Assembly: GCA_017472695.1 (NCBI GenBank)
Contig: JAFUOQ010000003.1
Coordinates: 1 to 64,000, forward strand
Source of the DNA: Clostridia bacterium
Lineage (GTDB): Bacteria > Bacillota > Clostridia > Oscillospirales > CAG-272
Direction: 5' to 3'
Length of the DNA stretch: 64,000 nt
Shown: positions 18,976 through 25,700 of the stretch, piece after piece
How positions within the stretch are numbered: the stretch's first letter is position 1
Layout: every line of letters begins with the position of its first letter
Made by a program: the position numbers and the translations under genes
The notes under the pieces: generated by a model
The model's database searches: none
The model's input: only the letters and a program-made list of their open reading frames with translations
Told to the model about the DNA's origin: nothing

Positions 18976-19220
18976 AATTTTCTCCTTATACAATGAAAAA
19001 TTACATCAATATATTAACACACAAGTGAAAAACTGTCAAGTTTAACAAAAAAACATAAAAAATGAATCAAATTTGGTGAATTTGCACAAAATCCCTCCTT
19101 TTTTTCGACTGCAAATAAATTTTAAATTGCTTTTTAGAGTCCTTGACTTGTTCAAATTATACAAATTAATTTTAATTGTGAATTTTTTGTAAATTTGTTT
19201 TTTAATTGAAGAGTTGCAAC

Positions 19221-19246
19221 AAAAAAGAGCCACTTTTGTAGCTCTC
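19221..19246 (-). terminator. Terminator of the 6S-like RNA
   Basis: Minus-strand stem GAGCTAC/GTGGCTC with an AAAA loop and six T residues, about 12 nt after the end of the RNA core. Confidence 0.88.
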
Positions 19247-19448
19247 TATTTTTATATTAGCCCACCGTGCCGTGTAGAATAACCATTTGAACCTTGTTCT
19301 AAACAAGGGGGAGTCCGCATAATACCTTTACTGCTTCCAACATCTATCGCACCCTCGTCCGACTTTCATCTCATTAAGAGGAGGGAGATAGGAGGCCTGC
19401 ACACCGGTATAGGATATAAGACTCCATTTAATAAGTGTAGCTCGAATA
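19247..19448 (-). ncRNA. ssrS: Probable 6S RNA
   Basis: No ORF is supported in this interval. The minus-strand transcript ends with GTTCAAATGG, then CACGGCACGGTGGGCT, closely like the 3' arm of known 6S RNAs, and the hairpin CCTTGTTTAGAACAAGG precedes it as in the 6S central bubble. The 5' part can pair back in steps (CCUAU, CCG-UGU, CUAUC/GAUAG, CCCUC/GAGGG), giving the long rod with an open middle expected of an RNA that mimics a melted promoter and binds sigma-70 RNA polymerase. A strong terminator follows, and TAGAAT near 19455 is a candidate -10. About 190-200 nt, the usual size. The 5' end is approximate. Confidence 0.7.
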
Positions 19449-19498
19449 CATCATTCTATCACAAACATAGCAGGTTTAAATCAATATTAAATTGTTTA

Positions 19499-19525
19499 GA
19501 GATCCCTCGACAAGCTCGGGATGAC
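19499..19525. repeat. Solitary REP-like hairpin (GAGAT...ATGAC type)
   Basis: GAGATCCCTCGACAAGCTCG followed by GGATGAC. Its ends resemble those of the repeats flanking the GIY-YIG gene at 33789-34348 (GAGATTC...GAATGAC), so it probably belongs to the same broad class of short palindromic intergenic repeats. Confidence 0.5.
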
Positions 19526-19580
19526 GTTTTAAAGCATTGGTGTTTTAAAGTAAATTTAGTTTATGTGGCAAATAAACTAA

Positions 19581-19832
19581 TTATTCATCATCGTGGTCAA
19601 CAATGTTAATTTTCGCATCAAAAATTGGGCAGACCTTGTTTAATTCCTCGCCTTCGACTGGCACATAGGTATCTTCCTTTTTGCCCGATTTGATTTTTTT
19701 AAGGACATAGTATTCGGTTGGGGTAACGGCAACATAAGTATTGCCATTTATTTCACACTCGGCAACAAGCTCATACACGCTCTCACTACCATCGTCATTT
19801 TCAAATGTCATAAAATTCTTATTATTTGCCAT
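19581..19832 (-). CDS. DUF1292 family protein
   Basis: 83 residues, acidic, with the family pattern TFENDDGSESVYELVAECEI, then YVAVTP and a C-terminal acidic end. Conserved in Firmicutes, often near yrrB/Holliday-junction genes or standalone; function unknown. AAGGACGG precedes ATG. Monocistronic and probably constitutively expressed. Confidence 0.85.
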   Translation of the reverse strand: MANNKNFMTFENDDGSESVYELVAECEINGNTYVAVTPTEYYVLKKIKSGKKEDTYVPVEGEELNKVCPIFDAKINIVDHDDE

Positions 19833-19909
19833 AGCTTCCGTCCTTTCATATGCTACAATGGTTTGAGTCCATTGTTACATTTATATTTTATCATAAATTT
19901 AGACACGTG

Positions 19910-20617
19910 TCAACATATTTTGTCATTTTTAGGTGCTTGCGCCCTCTCCATTTTTTTCCAGCTGATAAAGCCATATATATCGTTTGCTAAAAACATAACA
20001 AAGCAAAGTATCATTGGGATATATGATGGATTTTCTATTGACGCCATAACCCAAAGAATTATTAGAACTATATCATTTGCAGAATATCCGATTGCATAAT
20101 ACGGGCTACGCATAAACGTCATATACACCGCTAAAAAGCTAGTTGCAACTGAAAGTGTGCTAAAAATTAAGTTTCCCGTGCCAAGTGCCCATAGTATAAA
20201 GTAGAAAGCAATTGTTACTACTACGGTTAAGACTATCATAAGGGCAATTTGATACACTTTCATTTTATGAACCTTAACGCTTTTGCTTTCCTTATATGGA
20301 TGTCTTATCCAAGAAATAGTCGCTGCTACTGCCATAGGTGCACTCATACCAAGATATGTTATCATTTCGCCATAATATTTAAAGTGGAATGAAATAATGC
20401 CATAAAACACAGCAAACACTATGCATAAAATTTGCCCTATGACATAGCCTTTTGCAACGAAAATAAGGGCGGTAACACCTATTAGGGAGCAAACAAGCGT
20501 CAGATAATCCTTTTTGGGAACGCATAAAAATGAAATTGTCACAACGATAAGCGAGGTTATCCACAAAATGCGCTCAAAAATAGTTAATTCTCTAAAGAGA
20601 TTACCAATCCTTCTCAT
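19910..20617 (-). CDS. pnuC: PnuC-type nicotinamide riboside transporter
   Basis: 235 residues with seven predicted membrane segments, as in PnuC proteins, which take up nicotinamide riboside (or related vitamin) by facilitated diffusion. Characteristic stretches are ILWITSLIVVTISFLC near the start and NDIYGFISWKKMER at the C-terminus, the conserved W-containing end of the family. AAGGGG precedes ATG. No NAD riboswitch is visible in the short upstream region. Substrate specificity (nicotinamide versus thiamine or riboflavin relatives) cannot be told by eye. Confidence 0.85.
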   Translation of the reverse strand: MRRIGNLFRELTIFERILWITSLIVVTISFLCVPKKDYLTLVCSLIGVTALIFVAKGYVIGQILCIVFAVFYGIISFHFKYYGEMITYLGMSAPMAVAATISWIRHPYKESKSVKVHKMKVYQIALMIVLTVVVTIAFYFILWALGTGNLIFSTLSVATSFLAVYMTFMRSPYYAIGYSANDIVLIILWVMASIENPSYIPMILCFVMFLANDIYGFISWKKMERAQAPKNDKIC

Positions 20618-20687
20618 ACCATTCCCCTTTCTTGCTATATAGCCTAAAGAATTTTATCATATTAGCATTACTTTGTCAATAAAACTC

Positions 20688-20716
20688 TTGCAAACAAAAA
20701 ATTTTTATGCTATACT
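20688..20716 (+). promoter_or_regulatory. Sigma-A promoter of the tRNA-Ser region
   Basis: TTGCAA (20688-20693), a 17-nt spacer and TATACT (20711-20716). It lies 20 bp before the truncated tRNA-Ser and is the only strong promoter upstream of the intact tRNA-Ser. Confidence 0.85.
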
Positions 20717-20735
20717 GTTTAAGCAAATTGAATAT

Positions 20736-20778
20736 GCAGGATTACTCAAGTGGTTGAAGAGGCGTGACTCGAAATCGT
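20736..20778 (+). pseudogene. Truncated tRNA-Ser (5' half)
   Basis: Acceptor strand GCAGGAT, U8-A9, a D arm (CTCAAGTGGTTGAAGAG) and an anticodon arm with loop CTCGAAA (anticodon CGA) are all in place. Immediately after the anticodon stem the sequence leaves the tRNA: no variable arm, T arm or 3' acceptor strand follows. The anticodon stem already has two G-U pairs. A good promoter still sits in front, so a tRNA fragment may be transcribed. Probably a tRNA gene broken by insertion of the hairpin-rich segment downstream. Confidence 0.75.
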
Positions 20779-20869
20779 GCGCTAATATCAGAAACCACCT
20801 TTTGACAAACCCTTTTGGCATCTGGCTTCATCGCCTCTTGTCGTTCAATTTTCAAAACCTTATCTAACG

Positions 20870-21077
20870 GAAAATCTAACGGATTTTCTCCCAATCTAAC
20901 TAAATACGATTTAATACGCTTCGCGTAGCAAACCTTTGGTTTGTGTCTCAACGAGCCTTTTGCTAGCAAGCTGACAACGGCTTTCGTTGGACATGCGCAG
21001 TGGATTCGCAAAATAAATTTTGCGAGCCACATCTCATTGTTGCGTATTAAATTGCAATAAATCACAATTTAATACGC
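20870..21077 (+). repeat. Hairpin array between the two tRNA-Ser genes
   Basis: Seven short perfect or near-perfect hairpins of unrelated sequence in about 208 bp: GAAAATC/GATTTTC (20870), TACGC/GCGTA (20915), CAAACC/GGTTTG (20929), TTGCTAGCAA (20960), CAACG/CGTTG (20975), CGCAAAAT/ATTTTGCG (21007) and a 13-bp stem GCGTATTAAATTG with its complement (21042-21054 and 21065-21077). The last arm runs 2 bp into the intact tRNA. Nothing coding is supported here. Confidence 0.75.
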
Positions 21078-21163
21078 AAGCGTATCGAAGTGGTCATAAC
21101 GGGGCTGACTCGAAATCAGTTTGCCATAAAGGCACGTGAGTTCGAATCTCACCGCTTGCGCCA
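21076..21163 (+). tRNA. tRNA-Ser (CGA)
   Basis: Acceptor GCAAGCG pairs with CGCTTGC; discriminator G, and CCA is encoded. Anticodon stem GCTGA/TCAGT encloses loop CTCGAAA, so the anticodon is CGA. There is a long variable arm typical of tRNA-Ser, and the T arm is GTGAG-TTCGAAT-CTCAC. 88 nt. A terminator follows at once. Confidence 0.95.
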
Positions 21164-21198
21164 AAAAGGGACACATTTTGTGCCCCTTTATTTTTTGC
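21164..21198 (+). terminator. Terminator of tRNA-Ser
   Basis: Imperfect stem AAAGGGACACA/TGTGCCCCTTT followed by a T-run, beginning one base after CCA. Confidence 0.8.
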
Positions 21199-21387
21199 GT
21201 AAGTGGTGATGATGAGGACTCACCTTTGTATTTGCTCGGCAAATGCAAATTGAGTGCGTAAACAAGGCAAGAGTTATCGGCAAGCTTGCTTGGCAGAAAC
21301 TCGCCGAAGTTCTTTTTCAAAGAAAAAGCATCTTGTCGCTTGCGCCAAACCCTTGTAAGCAAAGGCTTTACAAGGGTTTTTATTTTT
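21199..21387 (+). repeat. Hairpin segment ending in a copy of the tRNA 3' end
   Basis: Contains hairpins ATTTGC/GCAAAT (21230), palindrome GCAAGCTTGC and CTTTTTC/GAAAAAG (21312). It then has CGCTTGCGCCA (21337-21347), an exact copy of the last 11 nt of tRNA-Ser (21153-21163), and a second terminator (AAACCCTTGTAA with its complement, 21347-21387). The order tRNA end, insert, tRNA end copy, terminator looks like a small element integrated at a tRNA 3' end. 21388-21548 holds nothing recognisable. Confidence 0.65.
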
Positions 21388-21548
21388 CAAAATTTGAACC
21401 TATGTTAAACACAGATGAAAAGACTTTTGCGAATAAAATTCTACGAGTTTTGTTTTTGTCCTTTCCTATCGCCATCACTTTTGCTCACTTCGCACGCTCA
21501 CTCTCCCCTGAGTTCGAATCGCCTTTTCTTTGATTACTGCGGCGCAAA

Positions 21549-21577
21549 AAAACGAGTGCAATTTGCACTCGTTTAAA
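21549..21577 (-). terminator. Terminator of the SUKH-like gene
   Basis: Near-perfect stem AAACGAGTGC/GCACTCGTTT. The same GAGTGC/GCACTC stem recurs at 22322, 23976 (decayed) and 24522. Confidence 0.75.
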
Positions 21578-21578
21578 T

Positions 21579-22223
21579 TTATTGTTTCGACCAAATACTT
21601 TTGCTATATTTCTCGGCAACCAAGGGCATTTTTGATACCTTTTCATAAATATCGCATAAGCAGTCATCTAAATTATCCCACTCTGCCTGAATTTTGTCGT
21701 CCTCTCTTTCAAAAGCATATACCCTGTGAGAAACAGTATCTATCATTATTTCAGTTTCAGAATTCCATTCATCGCATCGTCTATATACTCCAATTTTTAA
21801 GTAGGTATTAGGTATATTATCGTGCCTTCCTAAGTCTTCAATTCTTATATCAAAGCACTCTTCCTCGTCACGAGGTCTTTCAAATGGTGGTCTACAAGGA
21901 AGACCAAACAAGGTTAATCCATGACCTGCGAACTCCATCGGTTTTTTGGTTCTTTTATCAATGGAATTCAACAGAACTATTTTATGATTGTATATGGATA
22001 GTCCATTATATTTTTTTAAAAGCTTTATGTATTCCTTTGGAAATTCATTTTTATAGTCACCTATAAGTATTTCCTTAACGGCTCTATCGCCAATAGGCTT
22101 AAATATCATATGTCTTGATTTCGGAATGCCTAAAGGCTCAATCAAAAGAGTGCCATTTTTTCTAACAATTGTGTTGTCTTTATTCTCTTTAATAATCTTA
22201 TCTACAATCTTAAAAAATTTCAT
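21579..22223 (-). CDS. SMI1/KNR4 (SUKH)-like protein
   Basis: 214 residues. The middle NEFPKEYIKLLKKYNGLSIY matches the helical motif of the SUKH superfamily, and the later tryptophan/acidic pattern (RCDEWNSETEIMIDT, then YAFEREDDKI) fits its beta-sheet core. SUKH proteins commonly serve as immunity proteins against secreted polymorphic toxins, or as orphan immunity genes. No toxin gene is adjacent, so this could be an orphan immunity gene acquired horizontally. Lower GC than the housekeeping genes. Own terminator at 21549. Confidence 0.7.
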   Translation of the reverse strand: MKFFKIVDKIIKENKDNTIVRKNGTLLIEPLGIPKSRHMIFKPIGDRAVKEILIGDYKNEFPKEYIKLLKKYNGLSIYNHKIVLLNSIDKRTKKPMEFAGHGLTLFGLPCRPPFERPRDEEECFDIRIEDLGRHDNIPNTYLKIGVYRRCDEWNSETEIMIDTVSHRVYAFEREDDKIQAEWDNLDDCLCDIYEKVSKMPLVAEKYSKSIWSKQ

Positions 22224-22317
22224 ATTTTCCTCTCGAATATTTAACCTAGTAAAAAAATTATATCACACATTCCACGGTATTTCAATAACGCAACAGCTGT
22301 TTTAAAATAAACCACTC

Positions 22318-22355
22318 AAGCGAGTGCCGAAAATCAGCACTCGTCATTTTTATTG
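22318..22355. terminator. GAGTGC-type hairpin
   Basis: GAGTGC (22322-22327) and GCACTC (22337-22342) around CGAAAATCA, followed on the plus strand by a T-run; downstream of the leftward XRE gene. One of three near-identical copies in this stretch. Confidence 0.6.
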
Positions 22356-22370
22356 TAAATATCAAAAATA

Positions 22371-22739
22371 CTATCTTACTATTTTTTCAATTACTACAAC
22401 GCCCTCTGGATGTTGTCCGTCATCTAAATGGTGTGTTTGCAATTCTTTTATAGTCCAGCCACTTTCAAGATATTCATTGATTGTATTTTGGCTTTTTTCA
22501 TCACGAAATTGAAAGCATAAAACCTTTTGTTTTTTAACAGGTGTAGCAATTCCTAACAAGGTATCAACAGATGTTTCAAAATATGATGCAATTGTAGGTA
22601 GCAGCTCTAAGCTTGGCTGTGAGACGCCATTTTCCCATCTGCTTACTATTTGCGGAGATACACCTAAAACCTCTGCTAATTGCTCTTGAGTTAATTCCTT
22701 ATCTTTTCGTAGTGATTTGAATATTTCTGCAAATTTCAT
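22371..22739 (-). CDS. XRE-family regulator with DUF4177-like C-terminus
   Basis: 122 residues. Residues 1-60 form a helix-turn-helix of the XRE type (LTQEQLAEVLGVSPQIVSRWENGVSQPS). The last 50 residues (NTINEYLESGWTIKELQTHH, ending VVVIEKIVR) resemble the small DUF4177-like beta-alpha domain. Probably a DNA-binding regulator; target unknown. AAAGGAG precedes ATG. It lies next to the radical SAM gene, in the same direction, 106 bp downstream. Confidence 0.85.
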   Translation of the reverse strand: MKFAEIFKSLRKDKELTQEQLAEVLGVSPQIVSRWENGVSQPSLELLPTIASYFETSVDTLLGIATPVKKQKVLCFQFRDEKSQNTINEYLESGWTIKELQTHHLDDGQHPEGVVVIEKIVR

Positions 22740-22845
22740 AAAATATCTCCTTTCAAAATTCTATTTTTAGTATAACATAACACCTTATCATTTTGAAATC
22801 GCTTTTTGAGAATATCTATCAACAATTTGTTGAATTTGTGTTGCA

Positions 22846-23907
22846 TTATTTCAAAATTAGATTTTTCACATTAGATTTATCCAAGACATTATAAATACAA
22901 TCAATTGTTGAAGGATAAACAAGTTCATTAGGTGTAATGCAGCTAAAATACTTGTCTAATTGCATAAATGCTTCATCTTGAAAATATGCTGTATAATCAT
23001 AATTTGGCTTCGAATCTATAACCGAATTGATTATTTCACTTTCACTAAGTTGTTTTATGTTTCCTAAAATCTTAGTATGTGAACCCACATTTCCGTAATA
23101 TAAATCCAAATTTCTTGTTATGTTTATGAAAACCCAATTAGGAGCATTGGATTTTTCCTTCGCATAATCAAAGCCCTCTGACAATATTTTTTCTGTTACC
23201 GACTTTTCATTATGGTGTTTACAATGCTCAATAAGACTTGTAATCTCAATATCACAATCTTTGGCAATTTCAGCTATTTTATAGCAATCCGAAGCACTTG
23301 CTCGTATTTGTTGATAGGCTCTCATTCGCTCCGTTGGTACAAATATAGGAATTGTAAGTCTTGCCCTTCCTCCAATTTCCCGAATACGGGCTAAAGTTTT
23401 CTCAAAATTTTCAAGCAATCGCTTACTTACCATTACATTATAGAGAACATCAAAGCCGTTATCCATAACAAATTTTGCTGTTTCAAATATTTTTTCATAA
23501 GCTGTATTGTTCTTTACTATGGCATTGTGATTATTTTCATCACCATGTAGTGCTAACATAAAGCCTTTAGCGCCGGCTACTTTAAGCAGTTCTAATATTT
23601 CGTACTTATCTTTTTTGTTTAGAAGCGCTATTCCCGTTGTAGGAACATAATAATTGCTATATGAAAAATGCTCTCCTAAATGTTCTATACAACACTTTAA
23701 TATTTGTCTTATATTAGGGTTACAAAAAATCTCATTGCCTAATGTTACAGAAGCATCGTTTCCCAATTTATCCAGCAAGGGTATTAACTTTTCTACGCAG
23801 ATTTTAAAATCATCTACAGACATATTTTTATCTATGCCACCATCAACATAACAATGGGCGCAATTTGTAGAGCAGCCTGCTATTGTAATTTCTATTGTAT
23901 ATTTCAT
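22846..23907 (-). CDS. Radical SAM protein of unknown function
   Basis: 353 residues. The N-terminal CX3CX2C (C12, C16, C19 in AGCSTNCAHCY) is the [4Fe-4S]-SAM cluster motif. A TIM-barrel-like body follows, with GNEIF near 58 and MLALHGDENNHNAIV near 118. No SPASM-type Cys-rich C-terminal domain is evident; remaining cysteines are scattered. No precursor peptide gene is obvious next to it. Such standalone proteins occur in anaerobe accessory regions; substrate unknown. The XRE gene downstream may regulate it. Confidence 0.8.
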   Translation of the reverse strand: MKYTIEITIAGCSTNCAHCYVDGGIDKNMSVDDFKICVEKLIPLLDKLGNDASVTLGNEIFCNPNIRQILKCCIEHLGEHFSYSNYYVPTTGIALLNKKDKYEILELLKVAGAKGFMLALHGDENNHNAIVKNNTAYEKIFETAKFVMDNGFDVLYNVMVSKRLLENFEKTLARIREIGGRARLTIPIFVPTERMRAYQQIRASASDCYKIAEIAKDCDIEITSLIEHCKHHNEKSVTEKILSEGFDYAKEKSNAPNWVFINITRNLDLYYGNVGSHTKILGNIKQLSESEIINSVIDSKPNYDYTAYFQDEAFMQLDKYFSCITPNELVYPSTIDCIYNVLDKSNVKNLILK

Positions 23908-23971
23908 TTATTGTTTTCCTAATAGTATATTTTGCTATTATCAACTTGTTTCTCGATAAATAGAAAACCAT

Positions 23972-24010
23972 TCAAGCGAGTGCTGAAAATCAACACACGC
24001 CATTTTTTAT
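23972..24010. repeat. Decayed copy of the GAGTGC hairpin
   Basis: CAAGCGAGTGCTGAAAATCA followed by ACACACGCC and a T-run. It is clearly related to 22318-22352 and 24515-24556, but two stem pairs are lost. The rest of 24011-24137 shows no feature I can support. Confidence 0.55.
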
Positions 24011-24137
24011 TTACTGTCTTTTGCAAATGGTGTGTATTTATTTTAGACATTTAGTGCACAAACGATTGTCCAATTTCACTTAAAAAACTCCCGTATGTAC
24101 AGTAGCCATATTGTAGCCACTTTTTTCACCAAAAGTA

Positions 24138-24166
24138 TTGACAAAAATATAACTAACGGTTATAAT
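24138..24166 (+). promoter_or_regulatory. Consensus promoter of the antitoxin RNA
   Basis: TTGACA (24138-24143), an exact 17-nt spacer and TATAAT (24161-24166): a perfect sigma-A promoter with no ORF behind it. Confidence 0.92.
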
Positions 24167-24172
24167 GGATAT

Positions 24173-24262
24173 AGAAAGAGCCATCCGATGACGGTTAGCC
24201 CTTTCGTGAGAATCAGAAATTAATCGCCTTCTCGGTCAAAAGCAAGGCGATTATTTCTTTTA
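24173..24262 (+). ncRNA. Antisense antitoxin RNA of a type I module
   Basis: A transcript of about 90 nt is delimited by the perfect promoter at 24138-24166 and a strong terminator AATCGCCTT/AAGGCGATT (24222-24230, 24244-24252) with a T-run. Its 5' part holds a small stem-loop (GGCTAACCGTCA complement). It runs towards the toxin gene on the other strand and overlaps the 3' part of that mRNA. This is the arrangement of type I antitoxins in Firmicutes (for example RatA/TxpA, SR4/BsrG). Confidence 0.75.
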
Positions 24263-24374
24263 TTATCGTTTTTTGTTTAAGAATATAGCAATTATTGTTG
24301 CCAACATAATAACGAAGGCAAACATATCGCTGTATGTAACAAACATACAATAAAGGTGCGTATAAATAGTTCAT
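24213..24374 (-). CDS. Possible leader ORF overlapping the toxin
   Basis: 53 codons from ATG 24374, which has AAAGGAG 9 nt upstream. It overlaps the whole toxin gene in another frame. The peptide (MNYLYAPLLYVCYIQRYVC at its start) is not family-like. By analogy with mok in hok/sok, its translation could carry ribosomes to the toxin start. It may also be non-functional, with the SD region acting only as a control element. Confidence 0.35.
   Translation of the reverse strand: MNYLYAPLLYVCYIQRYVCLRYYVGNNNCYILKQKTIIKEIIALLLTEKAINF
24263..24346 (-). CDS. Small hydrophobic (holin-like) type I toxin
   Basis: 27 residues: MFVTYSDMFAFVIML, then ATIIAIFLNKKR. A polar start, one membrane-spanning stretch and a basic tail match the small putative holin-like toxins found in many Firmicutes, which insert in the membrane and depolarise it. 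It stops one base before the convergent antisense RNA's terminator ends. It has no Shine-Dalgarno of its own; the nearest strong one (AAAGGAG, 24385-24391) serves an overlapping frame starting at 24374, so expression may be by translational coupling. Too short for standard gene callers. Confidence 0.7.
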   Translation of the reverse strand: MFVTYSDMFAFVIMLATIIAIFLNKKR

Positions 24375-24383
24375 ATCGCACCA

Positions 24384-24427
24384 CTCCTTTCGTATTTATT
24401 TGAAAGGAGCAAAGAATAACTCCTTTC
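24384..24427 (-). promoter_or_regulatory. Alternative SD / anti-SD hairpin in the toxin leader
   Basis: Minus-strand order: GAAAGGAG (24427-24420), CTCCTTTC (24409-24402), GAAAGGAG (24391-24384). The middle copy can pair with either flanking one. Pairing with the first leaves the functional ribosome site free; pairing with the second hides it. This could keep the full-length mRNA silent until processing or refolding. Confidence 0.7.
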
Positions 24428-24477
24428 ATTTTATTGAAAAGAGCATAACCGCCACCGTATGGATGACTCCCAAGGGT

Positions 24478-24506
24478 ATATTATCATAAAGTGCAAAATT
24501 TGTCAA
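24478..24506 (-). promoter_or_regulatory. Consensus promoter of the toxin mRNA
   Basis: Minus strand TTGACA (24506-24501), a 17-nt spacer and TAATAT (24483-24478). The predicted start near 24470 gives a leader of about 125 nt before the toxin. Confidence 0.9.
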
Positions 24507-24514
24507 GTGAATAT

Positions 24515-24556
24515 TAGTTAAGCGAGTGCCGAAAAAATCAGCACTCGCCATTTTTA
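24515..24556. terminator. GAGTGC-type hairpin behind the XRE-TPR gene
   Basis: GCGAGTGC (24522-24529) and GCACTCGC (24541-24548) with an A-rich loop. It sits at the end of the leftward gene at 24554 and directly upstream of the toxin promoter. Confidence 0.7.
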
Positions 24557-25648
24557 TATGCTTAACAATTTTAGTATTTCTTGAAATTCTTTTGTTTCTC
24601 TTATACTATCAAAATCTTTTGCCGAAAGCCAAACATCACGCATTTTTATTCGTGTTGGTCTCGGGTCGGCAGTTTCATAATTGGTCTTTTCCCATTCTCT
24701 GCAACCTAACAATAAGCTTTCACAAAAACCATTTTCGGCTCTGTTATCAAAATCAATAGCCCATTTTGCAGTTGTTTTTAATGTTTCAATAGCCTTATCT
24801 GTCTTTTCAAGTCGTGCATATATTTTAGCCATATCAACGAGAGCACCTTCGTCAAGCCAATTCTCAATTGAATGTTTTCCGTCATAAATCAAACTATCTA
24901 ATTCAATCAATTTTTCAAACACTTTGATTGAATCCTCGTCAGACAGATATTTACCACTTGCTAAATGCCACATTTCATAAGACAAATTTCGAGCAGACCT
25001 GTTTAAATTGTTTCTTATAAATGGCAACTTTTCGCTTTCATTTAATGCCCACCACATTTGATTTTCCCTTGTATTTTCCTCGGATGGTAGTGTTTCATAA
25101 AGTTTTCTTCCTACATCCTTTCTTCCCATTTCGCAATGTTGAAAGGCAAGTCGGCTTGTTGCTTCTAATCTTATATTTTGGTCGGGACAGTATTTTATAA
25201 TACGTTCACCAAGGGAAACAATCTCGGAATCATATTTTTGCAAATTTTCCTTCCATTCTGGTATATCGGCATCGTCTGAGCAAGATATAAATAGTGCATA
25301 CATAAGTTTGTTTAAAAGCTTATAATTGTTAGGAAATTCTTTTACTCCCTCACGAGCAATACGCACACATTCATATACTAACCCCTTACTAATCGCTACT
25401 TGAAAATCATATAAATACTTTTCTACAATTTCATTTTCAAGCTTTTCATCCATTCCCATTAGTTTATCAACCGTTGTGTTGAAAAAGTTTGCAATTATAG
25501 GTAACATTTCAACATCAGGGTAGCAAGCATCAGTTTCCCAACGGGAAATGGTTTGACAAGAAACATTAAAGATTTCGGCAAGTTGTTCTTGCGTAATATC
25601 TCGTTCTCTACGTAATTTTTTTATGTTGTCGCCTATGCTTAATCTCAT
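24554..25648 (-). CDS. XRE-family regulator with TPR-like domain
   Basis: 364 residues. Helix-turn-helix at 1-62 (DITQEQLAEIFNVSCQTISRW), then about 290 residues of paired helices consistent with TPR repeats (EWKENLQKYDSEIVSLGERI; VFEKLIELDSLIYDGKHSIE). Similar proteins sense peptides or protein partners, though no peptide gene is seen here. AAGGAG precedes ATG. A palindrome between promoter and gene (25675-25684) suggests self-repression. Confidence 0.85.
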   Translation of the reverse strand: MRLSIGDNIKKLRRERDITQEQLAEIFNVSCQTISRWETDACYPDVEMLPIIANFFNTTVDKLMGMDEKLENEIVEKYLYDFQVAISKGLVYECVRIAREGVKEFPNNYKLLNKLMYALFISCSDDADIPEWKENLQKYDSEIVSLGERIIKYCPDQNIRLEATSRLAFQHCEMGRKDVGRKLYETLPSEENTRENQMWWALNESEKLPFIRNNLNRSARNLSYEMWHLASGKYLSDEDSIKVFEKLIELDSLIYDGKHSIENWLDEGALVDMAKIYARLEKTDKAIETLKTTAKWAIDFDNRAENGFCESLLLGCREWEKTNYETADPRPTRIKMRDVWLSAKDFDSIRETKEFQEILKLLSI

Positions 25649-25670
25649 AAAATTCTCCTTGTAAAAATTT

Positions 25671-25700
25671 ATTTACAGTACTGTTTACAATTTGATTATA
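25671..25700 (-). promoter_or_regulatory. Promoter and likely operator of the XRE-TPR gene
   Basis: Minus-strand -10 TATAAT at 25700-25695 with a weak -35 (TTGTAT) 17 nt upstream. Just downstream lies TAAACAGTACTGTAAA, whose core ACAGTACTGT (25675-25684) is a perfect palindrome: a plausible autoregulatory site for the XRE protein. Confidence 0.6.

Noticed and set aside
19042-19233. 63-codon leftward ORF beside the BspA-like gene
   Set aside because: Very AT-rich, no ribosome site, and it runs into the 6S RNA terminator.
20618-20735. NAD-type riboswitch before pnuC
   Set aside because: The upstream region is short and occupied by the tRNA promoter on the other strand; no conserved aptamer seen.
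20742-21065. Leftward ORF across the truncated tRNA-Ser and hairpin array
   Set aside because: Its end is the antisense of a tRNA and its middle consists of hairpin sequence; no ribosome site or family resemblance.
20736-21163. tRNA-Ser interrupted by a group I intron
   Set aside because: The downstream tRNA is complete with its own 5' half and different acceptor sequence, so the two are not exons of one gene; no intron core is seen.
24011-24137. Integrase remnant near GTAGCCA repeats
   Set aside because: Only a short repeated word is visible; no integrase motif can be read in any frame.
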